12,503 nt of DNA from NCBI GenBank assembly GCA_965365655.1, contig CBDUCN010000135.1, forward strand, positions 1 through 12,503, given 5' to 3'. Made by a program: the position numbers and the translations under genes. This DNA comes from JBFHNV01 sp965365655 (lineage in GTDB: Bacteria > Pseudomonadota > Gammaproteobacteria > HK1). The notes beneath the pieces are model-generated. The model made no database searches and had not been told where the DNA came from. It saw only the letters and a program-made list of their open reading frames with translations. The first letter of the stretch is position 1, and every line of letters begins with the position of its first letter. This document shows positions 1 to 7,130 of the stretch, one piece after another.

Positions 1-1017
1 GTGCGCGGGCACCGCGGCATGGCGATGCTCGCGCTGATGACCGAGGTGGAACTCGGCCTGCACCGCAGCGACGACGCGCTGCTCGTGATGCCGATGTGCC
101 ATGCGAACTCGCTCAACTTCTTCACCGCGTTCGTCTACTGCGGCGGCACCGTGACCATCTTCTCACGCCGCAGCTTCGACCCGGCGCTGTGCCTGCGCAC
201 CTTCGCCGAGACCGGGGCCACCTTCACGTCGCTGGTGCCCACCCACTACAACATGCTGCTGGAAGTGCCCGAGGCGGAGCGCGGCGATGCGGACTTCGGG
301 CGCGTCGAGAAGCTGATGATCTCGTCGGCGCCGGCGCGCGAGCAGACCAAGCGCGCGGTCATGGAGATGTTCCCGAACTCCGGCCTGTTCGAGCTCTACG
401 GCTCCACGGAGGCGGGCTGGGTCACGATGCTCCATCCGCACGAGCAGTTCGACAAGCTCGGATCGGTGGGCCGCGAAGTCGTGGGCTCGGCGCCGATCCG
501 GCTGCTCGACGACGAAGGCCAAGAGGTCGCGGACGGCGAGCCGGGCGAGCTGTTCTCGTGCACCCCGTACAGCTTCGACGGCTACTGGAACCGACCCGAC
601 GCGACCGCCGAGGCGATGCGCGGCGACTACGTCTCGGTCGGCGACGTCGCGATTCGCGACGCCGACGGCTACATCCGGCTCGTCGACCGCAAGAAGAACA
701 TCATCATCTCCGGCGGCGAGAACGTGTACCCGTCCGAGGTGGAGGCCGCGCTCGCGAGCCACCCGGCGGTGCGCGACGCGGCGGTCGTCGGGCTGCCCGA
801 CGAGAAGTGGGGCGAGCGCGTGCAGGCCGCGGTCGTTTGCCGCCAGGGACACGCCGTCGACGCAGACGAGCTGATGGCGTGGAGCCGCGAGCGGCTCGCC
901 GGCTACAAGCGCCCGCGCGCGATCGCGTTCCTCGCCGACGACGAGATGCCGCGCAACGCGACCGGAAAGATCCTGCACCGCGCGCTGCGCGAGCTGCTCG
1001 CCGCGCGCGCCGGCTGA
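1..1017 (+). CDS. Acyl-CoA synthetase (AMP-forming), 5'-truncated
   Basis: This is the C-terminal 338 residues of an ANL-superfamily acyl-CoA ligase, which activates a carboxylic acid to acyl-AMP and then acyl-CoA in the cytoplasm. Visible motifs are YGSTEAGW at residues 133-140 (adenylation motif), VGD at 213-215 in the place of the usual TGD, DRKKNIIISGGEN at 229-241 (hinge and C-terminal domain), and PRNATGK at 317-323, whose Lys323 is the adenylation lysine. The Ser/Thr/Gly-rich P-loop normally lies just before the first residues seen here, so the true start is outside the window and the GTG at position 1 is an internal valine. The stop is followed 45 bp later by a ThDP enzyme on the same strand, so the two are probably co-transcribed. 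The family is secure. The substrate (fatty, aromatic or 2-hydroxy acid) cannot be read from the sequence. Confidence 0.93.
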   Translation: MRGHRGMAMLALMTEVELGLHRSDDALLVMPMCHANSLNFFTAFVYCGGTVTIFSRRSFDPALCLRTFAETGATFTSLVPTHYNMLLEVPEAERGDADFGRVEKLMISSAPAREQTKRAVMEMFPNSGLFELYGSTEAGWVTMLHPHEQFDKLGSVGREVVGSAPIRLLDDEGQEVADGEPGELFSCTPYSFDGYWNRPDATAEAMRGDYVSVGDVAIRDADGYIRLVDRKKNIIISGGENVYPSEVEAALASHPAVRDAAVVGLPDEKWGERVQAAVVCRQGHAVDADELMAWSRERLAGYKRPRAIAFLADDEMPRNATGKILHRALRELLAARAG

Positions 1018-1048
1018 ACGCCCGCGAGACACTCACGAACAGACCACC

Positions 1049-1054
1049 AGGAGA
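1049..1054 (+). promoter_or_regulatory. Ribosome binding site of the ThDP enzyme gene
   Basis: AGGAGA lies 8 nt before the ATG at 1063 and fixes that start. No promoter-like sequence or terminator is visible in the 45 bp between the two genes, which supports one operon. Confidence 0.75.
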
Positions 1055-1062
1055 ACACGACG

Positions 1063-2784
1063 ATGCCACCCCCTGCCCTCACTCGCGACGCCGTCGCCGG
1101 CGTCATCGCCCGTTTCCTCAAGGCCCGCGGGGTCGAGCGCGTGTTCGCGCTGTGCGGCGGGCACATCATGCCGATCTGGATGCGGGTGGACGCCGAGGGC
1201 ATCGACATCGTCGACGTGCGCGACGAGCGCGCCGCGGTGTACATGGCGCACGCGCACGCCGAGCTCACCGGGCAGCTCGGCGTCGCGCTGGTCACGGCCG
1301 GCCCCGGCATGACCAACGCGATGACCGGCCTCGCGAACGCGCACGTCTCGCGCGCGCCGGTGCTGGTGCTGTCGGGCCAGCCGCCGCGCGCGCAGTCCAA
1401 CCGCGGCGGTCTGCAGGACCTCCCGCACGCCGAGCTCGCGCGCCCGATCACGCGCTACTCGCGCACCGTCGCCGAGCCGACGCTGGTGCTGCAGGAGCTG
1501 GACGAGGCGGTCTCGCGCGCGTTCGGCCACGGCGGCGAGCCGGGACCGGTGTTCATGGACTTCCCGACCGACACGCTGCGCGCGATGGTCCCGAAGGCGA
1601 TGCAGCTCGACGAGCACTTCCGGGCCAAGCCGCGCCCCGCACCGGCGCCCCACGACGCCGACGTCGACGCCGCGGTGGACCTGCTGTGGTCCGCGAAGCG
1701 CCCGCTGGTGATCAGTGGCCGCGGCGCGCGCGGCGCGGGCAAGGAGCTCGCGGCCTTCCTCGACAGGCTGGGCGCGCCGTACCTCGACACCGGCGAGAGC
1801 AAGGGCGTGATCCCGGACAGCCATCCGAGCGTCGTCGCCGCGATGCGCGGCGCGGTCATGGGCCAGGCCGACGTCGTGCTCACCGTCGGCCGACGCCTCG
1901 ACTTCCAGCTCGCGTACGGATCGCCGGCCGTGTTCGGCGACGCGAAGTTCGTGCGCATCTCCGACGTCGCGTCGGAGCTTCGCGACAACCGGCGCGGCGA
2001 GGTGGAGTTGCTCGCGCAGCCTGCTGCGGCGCTCGCGGCGATCACGGCGCGCGCGGGCAATCGCAAGAGCGCGCTGGACCGCGACTGGGCCGAGGGCCTG
2101 CGTGCGAAGCACACCGAGCGCGCCGACAAGCTGAAGGCGGGCATGAAGGCCGCGCCGTCTGACGCCGACGGGCGCATCCACCCGAACCGCGTGCTCGCCG
2201 AGCTGCAGGCGCAGATGGATCCCGACGCGGTGCTGGTCGCCGACGGCGGGGACTTCCTGAGCTTCGCGCGCATCGGGCTCGCCGCGTCCACGTACCTGGA
2301 TCCCGGCTCGCTCGGCTGCATCGGGATCGGCACGCCGTTCGGGATCGCCGCGAGCCTCGCGCTCCCCGGTCGGCAGGTGGTCGTCGCGACCGGGGACGGT
2401 GCGTTCGGCTTCAACGCGATGGAGATCGACACCGCGGTGCGCCATCGCGCGCCGCTGCTGGTGGTGGTCGCGAACAACGGCGCGTGGCAGATCGAGGTCC
2501 ACGACCAGACCGACAATCACGGCAAGGTCGTCGGAACGCGCCTGCAGTTCGCGGACCACGCGCAGATGGCGCGCGCGTTCGGCATGCACGCCGAGCGGGT
2601 CGAGCGCGCCGAGGACCTCGCACCGGCCATCGAGCGTGCGCTGGCCAACCGGCCTGCGCTGCTGGACGTGGTGGTCTCGCCCGAGGCCCGCTCCTCGGAT
2701 GGCAAGACCGGCCTCGCGTGGGTCCCCGACCTGCAGCCGCTGGAGGCGTGGGACGACGCCGAGCGGCGCTGGCGCGCGGGATGA
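1063..2784 (+). CDS. ThDP-dependent lyase, 2-hydroxyacyl-CoA lyase / benzaldehyde lyase-like
   Basis: A complete 573-residue thiamine-diphosphate enzyme of the acetolactate-synthase superfamily with three domains. The N-terminal Pyr domain (about 1-170) carries the catalytic glutamate E55 in DVRDERAAV. The central domain spans about 195-335. The C-terminal PP domain has the ThDP/Mg motif GDG at 444-446 closed by NN at 471-472. From remembered family sequences, H34 in CGGHIMPIW and Q118 in GGLQDLPH fall at the places of the active-site His29 and Gln113 of benzaldehyde lyase, and E55 matches its Glu50 at the same +5 offset. This points to the benzaldehyde lyase / 2-hydroxyacyl-CoA lyase branch rather than true acetolactate synthase; no ilvN-like small subunit follows. 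With an acyl-CoA ligase just upstream, cleavage or ligation of 2-hydroxyacyl-CoA and aldehydes is a reasonable inference, not proven. Automated annotation may call it 'acetolactate synthase large subunit'. Confidence 0.88.
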   Translation: MPPPALTRDAVAGVIARFLKARGVERVFALCGGHIMPIWMRVDAEGIDIVDVRDERAAVYMAHAHAELTGQLGVALVTAGPGMTNAMTGLANAHVSRAPVLVLSGQPPRAQSNRGGLQDLPHAELARPITRYSRTVAEPTLVLQELDEAVSRAFGHGGEPGPVFMDFPTDTLRAMVPKAMQLDEHFRAKPRPAPAPHDADVDAAVDLLWSAKRPLVISGRGARGAGKELAAFLDRLGAPYLDTGESKGVIPDSHPSVVAAMRGAVMGQADVVLTVGRRLDFQLAYGSPAVFGDAKFVRISDVASELRDNRRGEVELLAQPAAALAAITARAGNRKSALDRDWAEGLRAKHTERADKLKAGMKAAPSDADGRIHPNRVLAELQAQMDPDAVLVADGGDFLSFARIGLAASTYLDPGSLGCIGIGTPFGIAASLALPGRQVVVATGDGAFGFNAMEIDTAVRHRAPLLVVVANNGAWQIEVHDQTDNHGKVVGTRLQFADHAQMARAFGMHAERVERAEDLAPAIERALANRPALLDVVVSPEARSSDGKTGLAWVPDLQPLEAWDDAERRWRAG

Positions 2785-2957
2785 CGAGCGCGGCGCACCG
2801 GAGAAGCGTTCGATGGGCGGACGCGCGGCGTGGGCGTCGTCTACGGACATCGGCGCCGGTCGTCACGAGTTGGCAGGCCGTTGACCTTCGGCAGCCTGCC
2901 CCCGGCACCGGGTCATCCCGGCCTGAACCAGTCACCCACGTGATTGACGCATGGAAC

Positions 2958-2973
2958 GGGCGGGAGACCGCCC
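2958..2973 (+). repeat. Hairpin with GNRA tetraloop in phaE leader
   Basis: The arms GGGCGG and CCGCCC (6 bp, all G-C) enclose GAGA, which fits the GNRA tetraloop rule, so the RNA hairpin should be very stable. It lies 80 bp before the phaE start. The sequence after it is AGAGAATCG, with no U-tract, so it is not a normal terminator. Confidence 0.55.
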
Positions 2974-3001
2974 AGAGAATCGATATGGCCGCGAAGCGAG
3001 C

Positions 3002-3028
3002 TGAAATTCCACAGGTCGTCGAATTTCA
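3002..3028 (+). repeat. Inverted repeat A upstream of phaE
   Basis: The arms TGAAATTC (3002-3009) and GAATTTCA (3021-3028) are perfect 8-bp complements with an 11-nt spacer. They are strikingly AT-rich for this genome. The right arm lies inside the loop and inner stem of inverted repeat B, so the two cannot fold together in one RNA. It could be an operator or one state of a switching leader. Confidence 0.6.
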
Positions 3029-3037
3029 ACGGCCTGT
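3011..3037 (+). repeat. Inverted repeat B abutting phaE RBS
   Basis: ACAGGTCGT (3011-3019) pairs with ACGGCCTGT (3029-3037), nine positions including one G-U pair in RNA. A possible GAA/TTC inner extension lies at 3021-3027. It ends 3 nt before the GGAG ribosome binding site at 3041-3044, so folding could influence translation of phaE. Confidence 0.55.
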
Positions 3038-3052
3038 CACGGAGCGCGGACG

Positions 3053-4189
3053 ATGAGCACGAACGAGGACTGGCAGACAGCCGTCGGGCGCTGGTCCGGC
3101 GCCCAGCGCGAGCTGTGGCACGCGTGGTCGCACCTGCTGCGCGAGGGCGCCCGTGCGGTCGCCCCGCGCTCCGGCGACCCCACCGCCGATGCGGCCGACG
3201 CGGGACCCGACGCGCCGGACGCATTGACGGCGCGCATGAGCGACGGCGCCAACGCGCTGCACGCACTCGCACGGCTCTCGCTGGAGACGTGGCGCGCGGC
3301 GTTCGCGGCCCCAGGCGCAGGCGAGGACTGGCCCGAGCGCATGCACGACCACGCGCGGCGCTGGATGGACCAGACCTTCGGCGCCGCGCTGGGCGCGCTG
3401 CAGGGCGAGATCGACGCCGACGAGCAGTGGCGGCGCTGGGTCGCGCAGCTGCAGGGCCTCGGGCTGCCGTTTCTCGGCGCGCTGGAGCCGTCGCAGCGCG
3501 CCTTCGGCGGTGCGCTGGACGCGCTGGGCAGCTCCTGGCAGGACACGCTGCGCGACGGCTGGGACGTGATGCCGCGCGTGCTGGACGGGCTCGCGCAGGC
3601 GCCTAGCCTCGGCACCGCGAAGCCCGAGCTGCAGCGCAAGATCCTGGAAGGCTTCAACGCGTGGTCGGCCAGCCAGGTCCTGAACCACGAGTACCAGGCC
3701 CTGCGGGCGAAGGCGTGGGTGGAGGTGGTGCACCGCGCGGCGCGCGAGCTGGCCGAGCGCGCGCACCGCGACGAGCCGGTGCAGACCCTGCGCGAGTGGA
3801 TGATGCTGTGGATCGGCGCGGGCGACGACGTACTGATGGATCTGTACCGCTCGCAGGAGTACCTGCGCGTGCAGCGCGAGCTGATGGCGCAGACCCTGAC
3901 GGCCCGCGTGCGGCTGCAGGAGGCCCGCGACCTCGTGCTCGCGGCGTACAACCTGCCGACGCGCGGTGAGCTGGACGACGCGTACCGGGTGATCCACGAG
4001 CTGCGCCGCGAGGTGCGCGCGCTGAAGAGGACCGTCGCGTCGCTGGACCATGCGGATGCCGACGGCCGACAGCGTGCGCCGGCGAAAGGCCCGGCCCGGG
4101 CGTCGAAGGCGCGCCGCGCGCGCCGCAAGCCCGCCGCGCGCGGGCGGGGCGATGCGGCGAAACGCGTCGACGAAGCCCCGAAGAACTGA
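3053..4189 (+). CDS. phaE: Class III PHA synthase subunit PhaE
   Basis: A 378-residue protein recognised as PhaE, the non-catalytic partner of PhaC in the class III polyhydroxyalkanoate synthase, which acts at the surface of PHA granules. The N-terminus has the Trp-rich pattern typical of the family (MSTNEDWQTAVGRW). The body is helical with many W, L and Q residues. Around 298-325 it has the conserved LPTRGELDD...HELRREVRALKR segment, probably a coiled coil. The last 43 residues (about 336-378) are Arg/Lys/Ala/Pro-rich with about 15 basic residues and resemble histone-like phasin tails. The start is supported by GGAG 8 nt upstream. The stop lies 18 bp before phaC, whose catalytic signature confirms the assignment. 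Identity is firm; the role of the tail is inference. Confidence 0.93.
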   Translation: MSTNEDWQTAVGRWSGAQRELWHAWSHLLREGARAVAPRSGDPTADAADAGPDAPDALTARMSDGANALHALARLSLETWRAAFAAPGAGEDWPERMHDHARRWMDQTFGAALGALQGEIDADEQWRRWVAQLQGLGLPFLGALEPSQRAFGGALDALGSSWQDTLRDGWDVMPRVLDGLAQAPSLGTAKPELQRKILEGFNAWSASQVLNHEYQALRAKAWVEVVHRAARELAERAHRDEPVQTLREWMMLWIGAGDDVLMDLYRSQEYLRVQRELMAQTLTARVRLQEARDLVLAAYNLPTRGELDDAYRVIHELRREVRALKRTVASLDHADADGRQRAPAKGPARASKARRARRKPAARGRGDAAKRVDEAPKN

Positions 4190-4192
4190 CAC

Positions 4193-4199
4193 GGGAGAG
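4193..4199 (+). promoter_or_regulatory. Ribosome binding site of phaC
   Basis: GGGAGAG, 8 nt before a GTG codon at 4208. It decides the non-ATG start of phaC. Confidence 0.7.
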
Positions 4200-4207
4200 C
4201 CGCCACC

Positions 4208-5299
4208 GTGATTCCACCAGGCATTCGACCCGACACGCTGGCCAGTGAGCTGCTCGAGCTCAACCGCGCGCTGGGCGCCGGGCTCGCGAAGGTCGGCCAG
4301 ATCCGCGAGCAGGACGTGCAGCTCGCGCAGACGCCGAAGGACCTCGTCCACAGCGAAGACCGCATGCAGCTGTTCCGCTTCCGGCCGCTGGCCGAGCGGC
4401 GCGTCGCGACGCCGGTGCTGATCGTCTACTCGCTCGTCAGCCGCCACACGATGACCGATCTGCAGGAAGACCGCTCGATGGTGCGCAAGCTCCTCGCGCA
4501 GGGCCTGGACGTGTACCTGGTCGACTGGGGCTACCCGATGCCGGTGGACCGCTGGCTCACCACCGACGACTACATCAGCGGCTACCTGGACGGCTGCGTG
4601 GAGCACATCTGCGCCGCGCACGGCGTCGACGCGGTGAACCTGCTCGGGATCTGCCAGGGGGGCGTGCTGTCGCTGTGCTACGCGGCGCTCGAGCCCCGGC
4701 GGGTGAAGAACCTCACCCTGACGATGACACCGGTGGACTTCCACGCCGACCGCGATGAGGACAACCGCGAGTTCGGCTTCATCAACCTGTGGCAGCGCTA
4801 TATGGACGTCGACCTGCTGGTCGACGCGTTCGGCAACGTGCCCGGCGACTTCATGGCGTGGGTGTTCTCCGAGACCCGGCCGCTCGCGAACGTCGCCAAG
4901 TACGCGACCTCGCTGCTCGATGTGATCGACGACGAGAACAGGCTGATGTACTTCCTGCGCATGGAGAAGTGGATCTCGGACAACCCCGACTTCGCGGGCG
5001 AGGCGTGCCGAGAGTGGATGAAGGACCTGTACCAGGAGAACCGGCTGATCCGGGGCGAGTTCGCGCCGGGCGGGCGACGCGTGAAGCTCTCGGAGATCAC
5101 GATGCCCGTGCTCAACGTCTACGCCGACAACGATCACCTCGTCCCGCCGCGGACGACGCGCGCGCTCGCCGAGCACGTGGGCACCGCGGACTACACCGAA
5201 CTCGCGCTGCCCGGCGGGCACATCGGGGTCTACGTCGGCTCGCGAACCCAGAACACCTTCGCGCCCGCGATTGCGGACTGGCTGCGCGAGCGCGATTGA
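4208..5299 (+). CDS. phaC: Class III PHA synthase catalytic subunit PhaC
   Basis: A 363-residue alpha/beta-hydrolase-fold polymerase that joins (R)-3-hydroxyacyl-CoA units into polyhydroxyalkanoate as a PhaC-PhaE complex. The lipase-like box GICQGG at 147-152 contains the nucleophile Cys149, the same number as in the Allochromatium vinosum enzyme. The catalytic Asp is D309 in YADNDHLVPP and the general-base His is H338 in GGHIGVYVG. Length (class III about 355 residues, class I/II about 560-590) and the adjoining phaE place it in class III. All catalytic residues are intact. The start is GTG at 4208, giving MIPPGIRPDTLASELLEL, a typical class III N-terminus. No phaA, phaB, phaP or phaR gene is in the window, so monomer supply is encoded elsewhere. 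No clear terminator follows; the GC stem after the stop has no T-run. Confidence 0.96.
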   Translation: MIPPGIRPDTLASELLELNRALGAGLAKVGQIREQDVQLAQTPKDLVHSEDRMQLFRFRPLAERRVATPVLIVYSLVSRHTMTDLQEDRSMVRKLLAQGLDVYLVDWGYPMPVDRWLTTDDYISGYLDGCVEHICAAHGVDAVNLLGICQGGVLSLCYAALEPRRVKNLTLTMTPVDFHADRDEDNREFGFINLWQRYMDVDLLVDAFGNVPGDFMAWVFSETRPLANVAKYATSLLDVIDDENRLMYFLRMEKWISDNPDFAGEACREWMKDLYQENRLIRGEFAPGGRRVKLSEITMPVLNVYADNDHLVPPRTTRALAEHVGTADYTELALPGGHIGVYVGSRTQNTFAPAIADWLRERD

Positions 5300-5408
5300 G
5301 GCCGCCGCGCGGCGCCGGCCGCTCGCTTCGGCCAGGCGCGGATGTCGAGGCGGATACGGGCCGATCGCGACGCCGACGACGCGCCGGTCGGGGCCGATGA
5401 TGCGCAGA

Positions 5409-5441
5409 GGCGGATTGCCTTACGATTGATGACAATCCGCC
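5409..5441 (+). repeat. Perfect 9-bp inverted repeat before TPR gene
   Basis: GGCGGATTG (5409-5417) and CAATCCGCC (5433-5441) are exact complements with a 15-nt spacer. The spacer holds a second GATTG (5424-5428) that can instead pair with the same CAATC across an ATGA loop, so two alternative folds exist. TACGAT at 5421-5426 inside the spacer resembles a -10 box, but no good -35 was found. It ends 33 bp before the chosen start of the TPR gene. It may be an operator or a leader hairpin. Confidence 0.6.
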
Positions 5442-5474
5442 GCGTGGCTCATGCTCTCGGACAAGGGGTGCACC

Positions 5475-6950
5475 GTGATCCGACCGCAGAATCTGAATGA
5501 ATCGACGGCCCTGGCGTTGCGACGCGCACGCCCGGCCGGCACGCGCCGGGGTGTGGCCGCCCGGGGCTGCGCAGCGCTTACCGCGCTGTTGCTGCTGGCA
5601 GGCGCCGTCGCGGCGTCACCCCTCCTTCCGCCCGCGACGTCGGACAGCGGCTCGGCGGAGCTGAAGGAGGCGCTGGCGCGCCTGCAAGCCGGCGAGCCGG
5701 CGAGCGCAAGGCGCCTGGTGCGGACATACCTGCTCGATCGTCCCGACGATGCGGCCGGTCACGAGCTTCTCGGGCACGTTCAGTTCCAGCAAGGCGATCT
5801 TCAGGGTGCGGAAGGCTCCTTCGAGCGCGCGCTCGAGCTGGATCCCGGGCGCGCATCGGCGCTGGTCAGGCTCGCGATCACCCAGGCGGCGACGGGGCGT
5901 CCCGCCCTCGCACGCCAGACGCTGGATCGCGCCGTGGCGGCGGGTGCGACGGCGCAGCAGACCGGCGACCTCGAGACACGCCTGGCGCGGGACATCCGCA
6001 AGCGTGAGGCCGCGGTCAGGCGCGTCGAGCGAACCGTCGAGGCGGGCGGTAGGGAGGAGATCGCGAGGCGGCTCCACGACGTGGTGGACCTGCACTTCTC
6101 GCTCCAGCAGCAGCACCGTGCGGTGGAGATCCTGGAGCAGTACGCGCGCAGGTATCCGAAGGACCGGGATCTGGGTGTGCTGCTGGCAGAGACCTACGCC
6201 ACGCTCGGCGAGCCGCGCCGGGCGCTCGCGGAGATCCGGCGTGTGGTCCGGGTCCACCCGGAGGCGGCGCGCGCGCGTTTCTTCGAGGCGAAGGTGCTGT
6301 GGTCGCTAGCCGAGCAGCACGACGCGCTCGACGCGATCGAGCGATCCCTTGCCCTCGATCCGCGCCAGGTCGACGCGTGGATCCAGCTCTCGGAGATGCA
6401 CCACGCCCACGAGGGCCACGGTGCGGACGTGCACGAGCACAGCAGAGAGGCCCTCGAGCGCGGCCTGACGGCGAACCCGCACTCGCCCGCGCTGCTGGTC
6501 GTGCTCGCGGAGATGCAGCGCGAGGAAGATCGACTCGACGAGGCCAACGCGACCCTGCGCGCGATGCTCGACGAGCGACCCGGCAACGGCGTGGGCCTCG
6601 CCCGGCTCGCGCTGAACCTGGCCGAGGACCCTGCGCAGCGCGACGAGGTGCGCCGGCTCGCGCGCGCGGCGGCGCAGGCCGAACCGGAACTCACATTGGT
6701 CCGCCACGCCGTCGCGAGGAGCCGGCAGCTGGACGGGGAGCAGGCCGAGGCGGTGGAGATGCTGGAGCCGATCTGCTACGGGCCCCAGCGCACCGGTGAG
6801 AGCTGCCTGCATCTCGCGCAGGGCTTCGCGTCCGTGGGCCGGCGGAACGACGCGGCCGCGGCGGCGCGGGAGGCGCTGGCGCTGGGCCTGGTCGGCCGAT
6901 CGGAAGACGCGGCCCGCGCGCTGGCGGAATCCTCGGCGGCCCCGGGATAG
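5475..6950 (+). CDS. Exported tetratricopeptide-repeat (TPR) protein
   Basis: About 491 residues, counted from GTG 5475. That start is preferred because AAGGGG (5463-5468) lies 6 nt before it. An in-frame ATG at 5451 adds eight residues but has no Shine-Dalgarno. A basic N-region (RRARPAGTRRG) and a hydrophobic stretch at about 33-47 (ALTALLLLAGAVA) form a signal peptide, with likely cleavage near AVA-A, so the protein is probably periplasmic. TPR-like helix pairs are visible at about 94-160 (GHVQFQQGDLQGAEGSFERA, then ALELDP) and again through the middle (AETYATLGEPRRALAEI; AIERSLALDP; LERGLTANP). The C-terminal part has two cysteines (ICYGPQRTGESC). TPR proteins are scaffolds; the partner is unknown. 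The nearby PEP-CTERM genes make an envelope or EPS assembly role possible. It stands alone after phaC, 175 bp away. Confidence 0.85.
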   Translation: MIRPQNLNESTALALRRARPAGTRRGVAARGCAALTALLLLAGAVAASPLLPPATSDSGSAELKEALARLQAGEPASARRLVRTYLLDRPDDAAGHELLGHVQFQQGDLQGAEGSFERALELDPGRASALVRLAITQAATGRPALARQTLDRAVAAGATAQQTGDLETRLARDIRKREAAVRRVERTVEAGGREEIARRLHDVVDLHFSLQQQHRAVEILEQYARRYPKDRDLGVLLAETYATLGEPRRALAEIRRVVRVHPEAARARFFEAKVLWSLAEQHDALDAIERSLALDPRQVDAWIQLSEMHHAHEGHGADVHEHSREALERGLTANPHSPALLVVLAEMQREEDRLDEANATLRAMLDERPGNGVGLARLALNLAEDPAQRDEVRRLARAAAQAEPELTLVRHAVARSRQLDGEQAEAVEMLEPICYGPQRTGESCLHLAQGFASVGRRNDAAAAAREALALGLVGRSEDAARALAESSAAPG

Positions 6951-7066
6951 CGCGCTCGCCGGGCGGCTCTGCTGCGTGGCGCCGGCGTGTCGTCGGAACG
7001 CCCGGGGGATCCGGCGCCGCTACACGGTGTGTCGTGCTGGGCAGGAACCGGTGCCCCTGAAACGAA

Positions 7067-7096
7067 AAGGCCCGGCCACGTCAGTGGCCGGGCCTT
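7067..7096 (-). terminator. Intrinsic terminator of PEP-CTERM gene
   Basis: A perfect 13-bp stem, with AAGGCCCGGCCAC (7067-7079) pairing with GTGGCCGGGCCTT (7084-7096) around a 4-nt loop. Read on the minus strand it is followed by TTTTCGTTTC, a U-rich tract, so it ends transcription of the 7131-8075 gene whose stop is 34 nt upstream. On the plus strand it could also block read-through from the convergent TPR gene, but no T-run follows on that side. Confidence 0.9.
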
Positions 7097-7130
7097 GCGG
7101 ACACGTCAGACCGCGGGCAACGCCGCTGCT

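Larger units (their letters stand above)
2785..3052 (+). promoter_or_regulatory. Intergenic leader upstream of phaE
   Basis: A 268-bp gap with no credible ORF. From 5' to 3' it holds a short CCGGG/CCCGG hairpin (2908-2921), a GC stem capped by a GAGA tetraloop (2958-2973) and two overlapping inverted repeats (3002-3028 and 3011-3037) that end just before the phaE ribosome binding site GGAG (3041-3044). No convincing sigma-70 promoter was found: TTGACG at 2944-2949 has no -10 element at suitable spacing. No hairpin here is followed by a T-tract, so I do not call a terminator for the upstream operon. Confidence 0.5.

Noticed and set aside
96..2162. A 688-codon plus-strand open frame overlapping the acyl-CoA ligase and the ThDP enzyme
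   Set aside because: It is extremely Arg/Ala-rich in a shifted frame, whereas the overlapping frames carry clear catalytic motifs.
2871..2886. Sigma-54-like TGGCAGG...TTGAC upstream of phaE
   Set aside because: The spacing is one base short and the -12 GC is missing (AC instead), so the essential GG-N10-GC rule fails.
2908..2921. CCGGG-TCAT-CCCGG hairpin as terminator of the ThDP enzyme operon
   Set aside because: A five-pair stem without a T-run, about 125 bp after the stop; too weak to call.
3026..5221. A 731-codon open frame on the minus strand opposite phaE and phaC
   Set aside because: It is antisense to two well-recognised genes, made of His/Arg/Val-rich low-complexity sequence, and is an expected by-product of very high GC. 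No family pattern is visible.
5299..5322. GC-rich stem just after phaC as a terminator
   Set aside because: Stem-forming sequence is present but no T-tract follows, and such stems are common by chance at this GC content.
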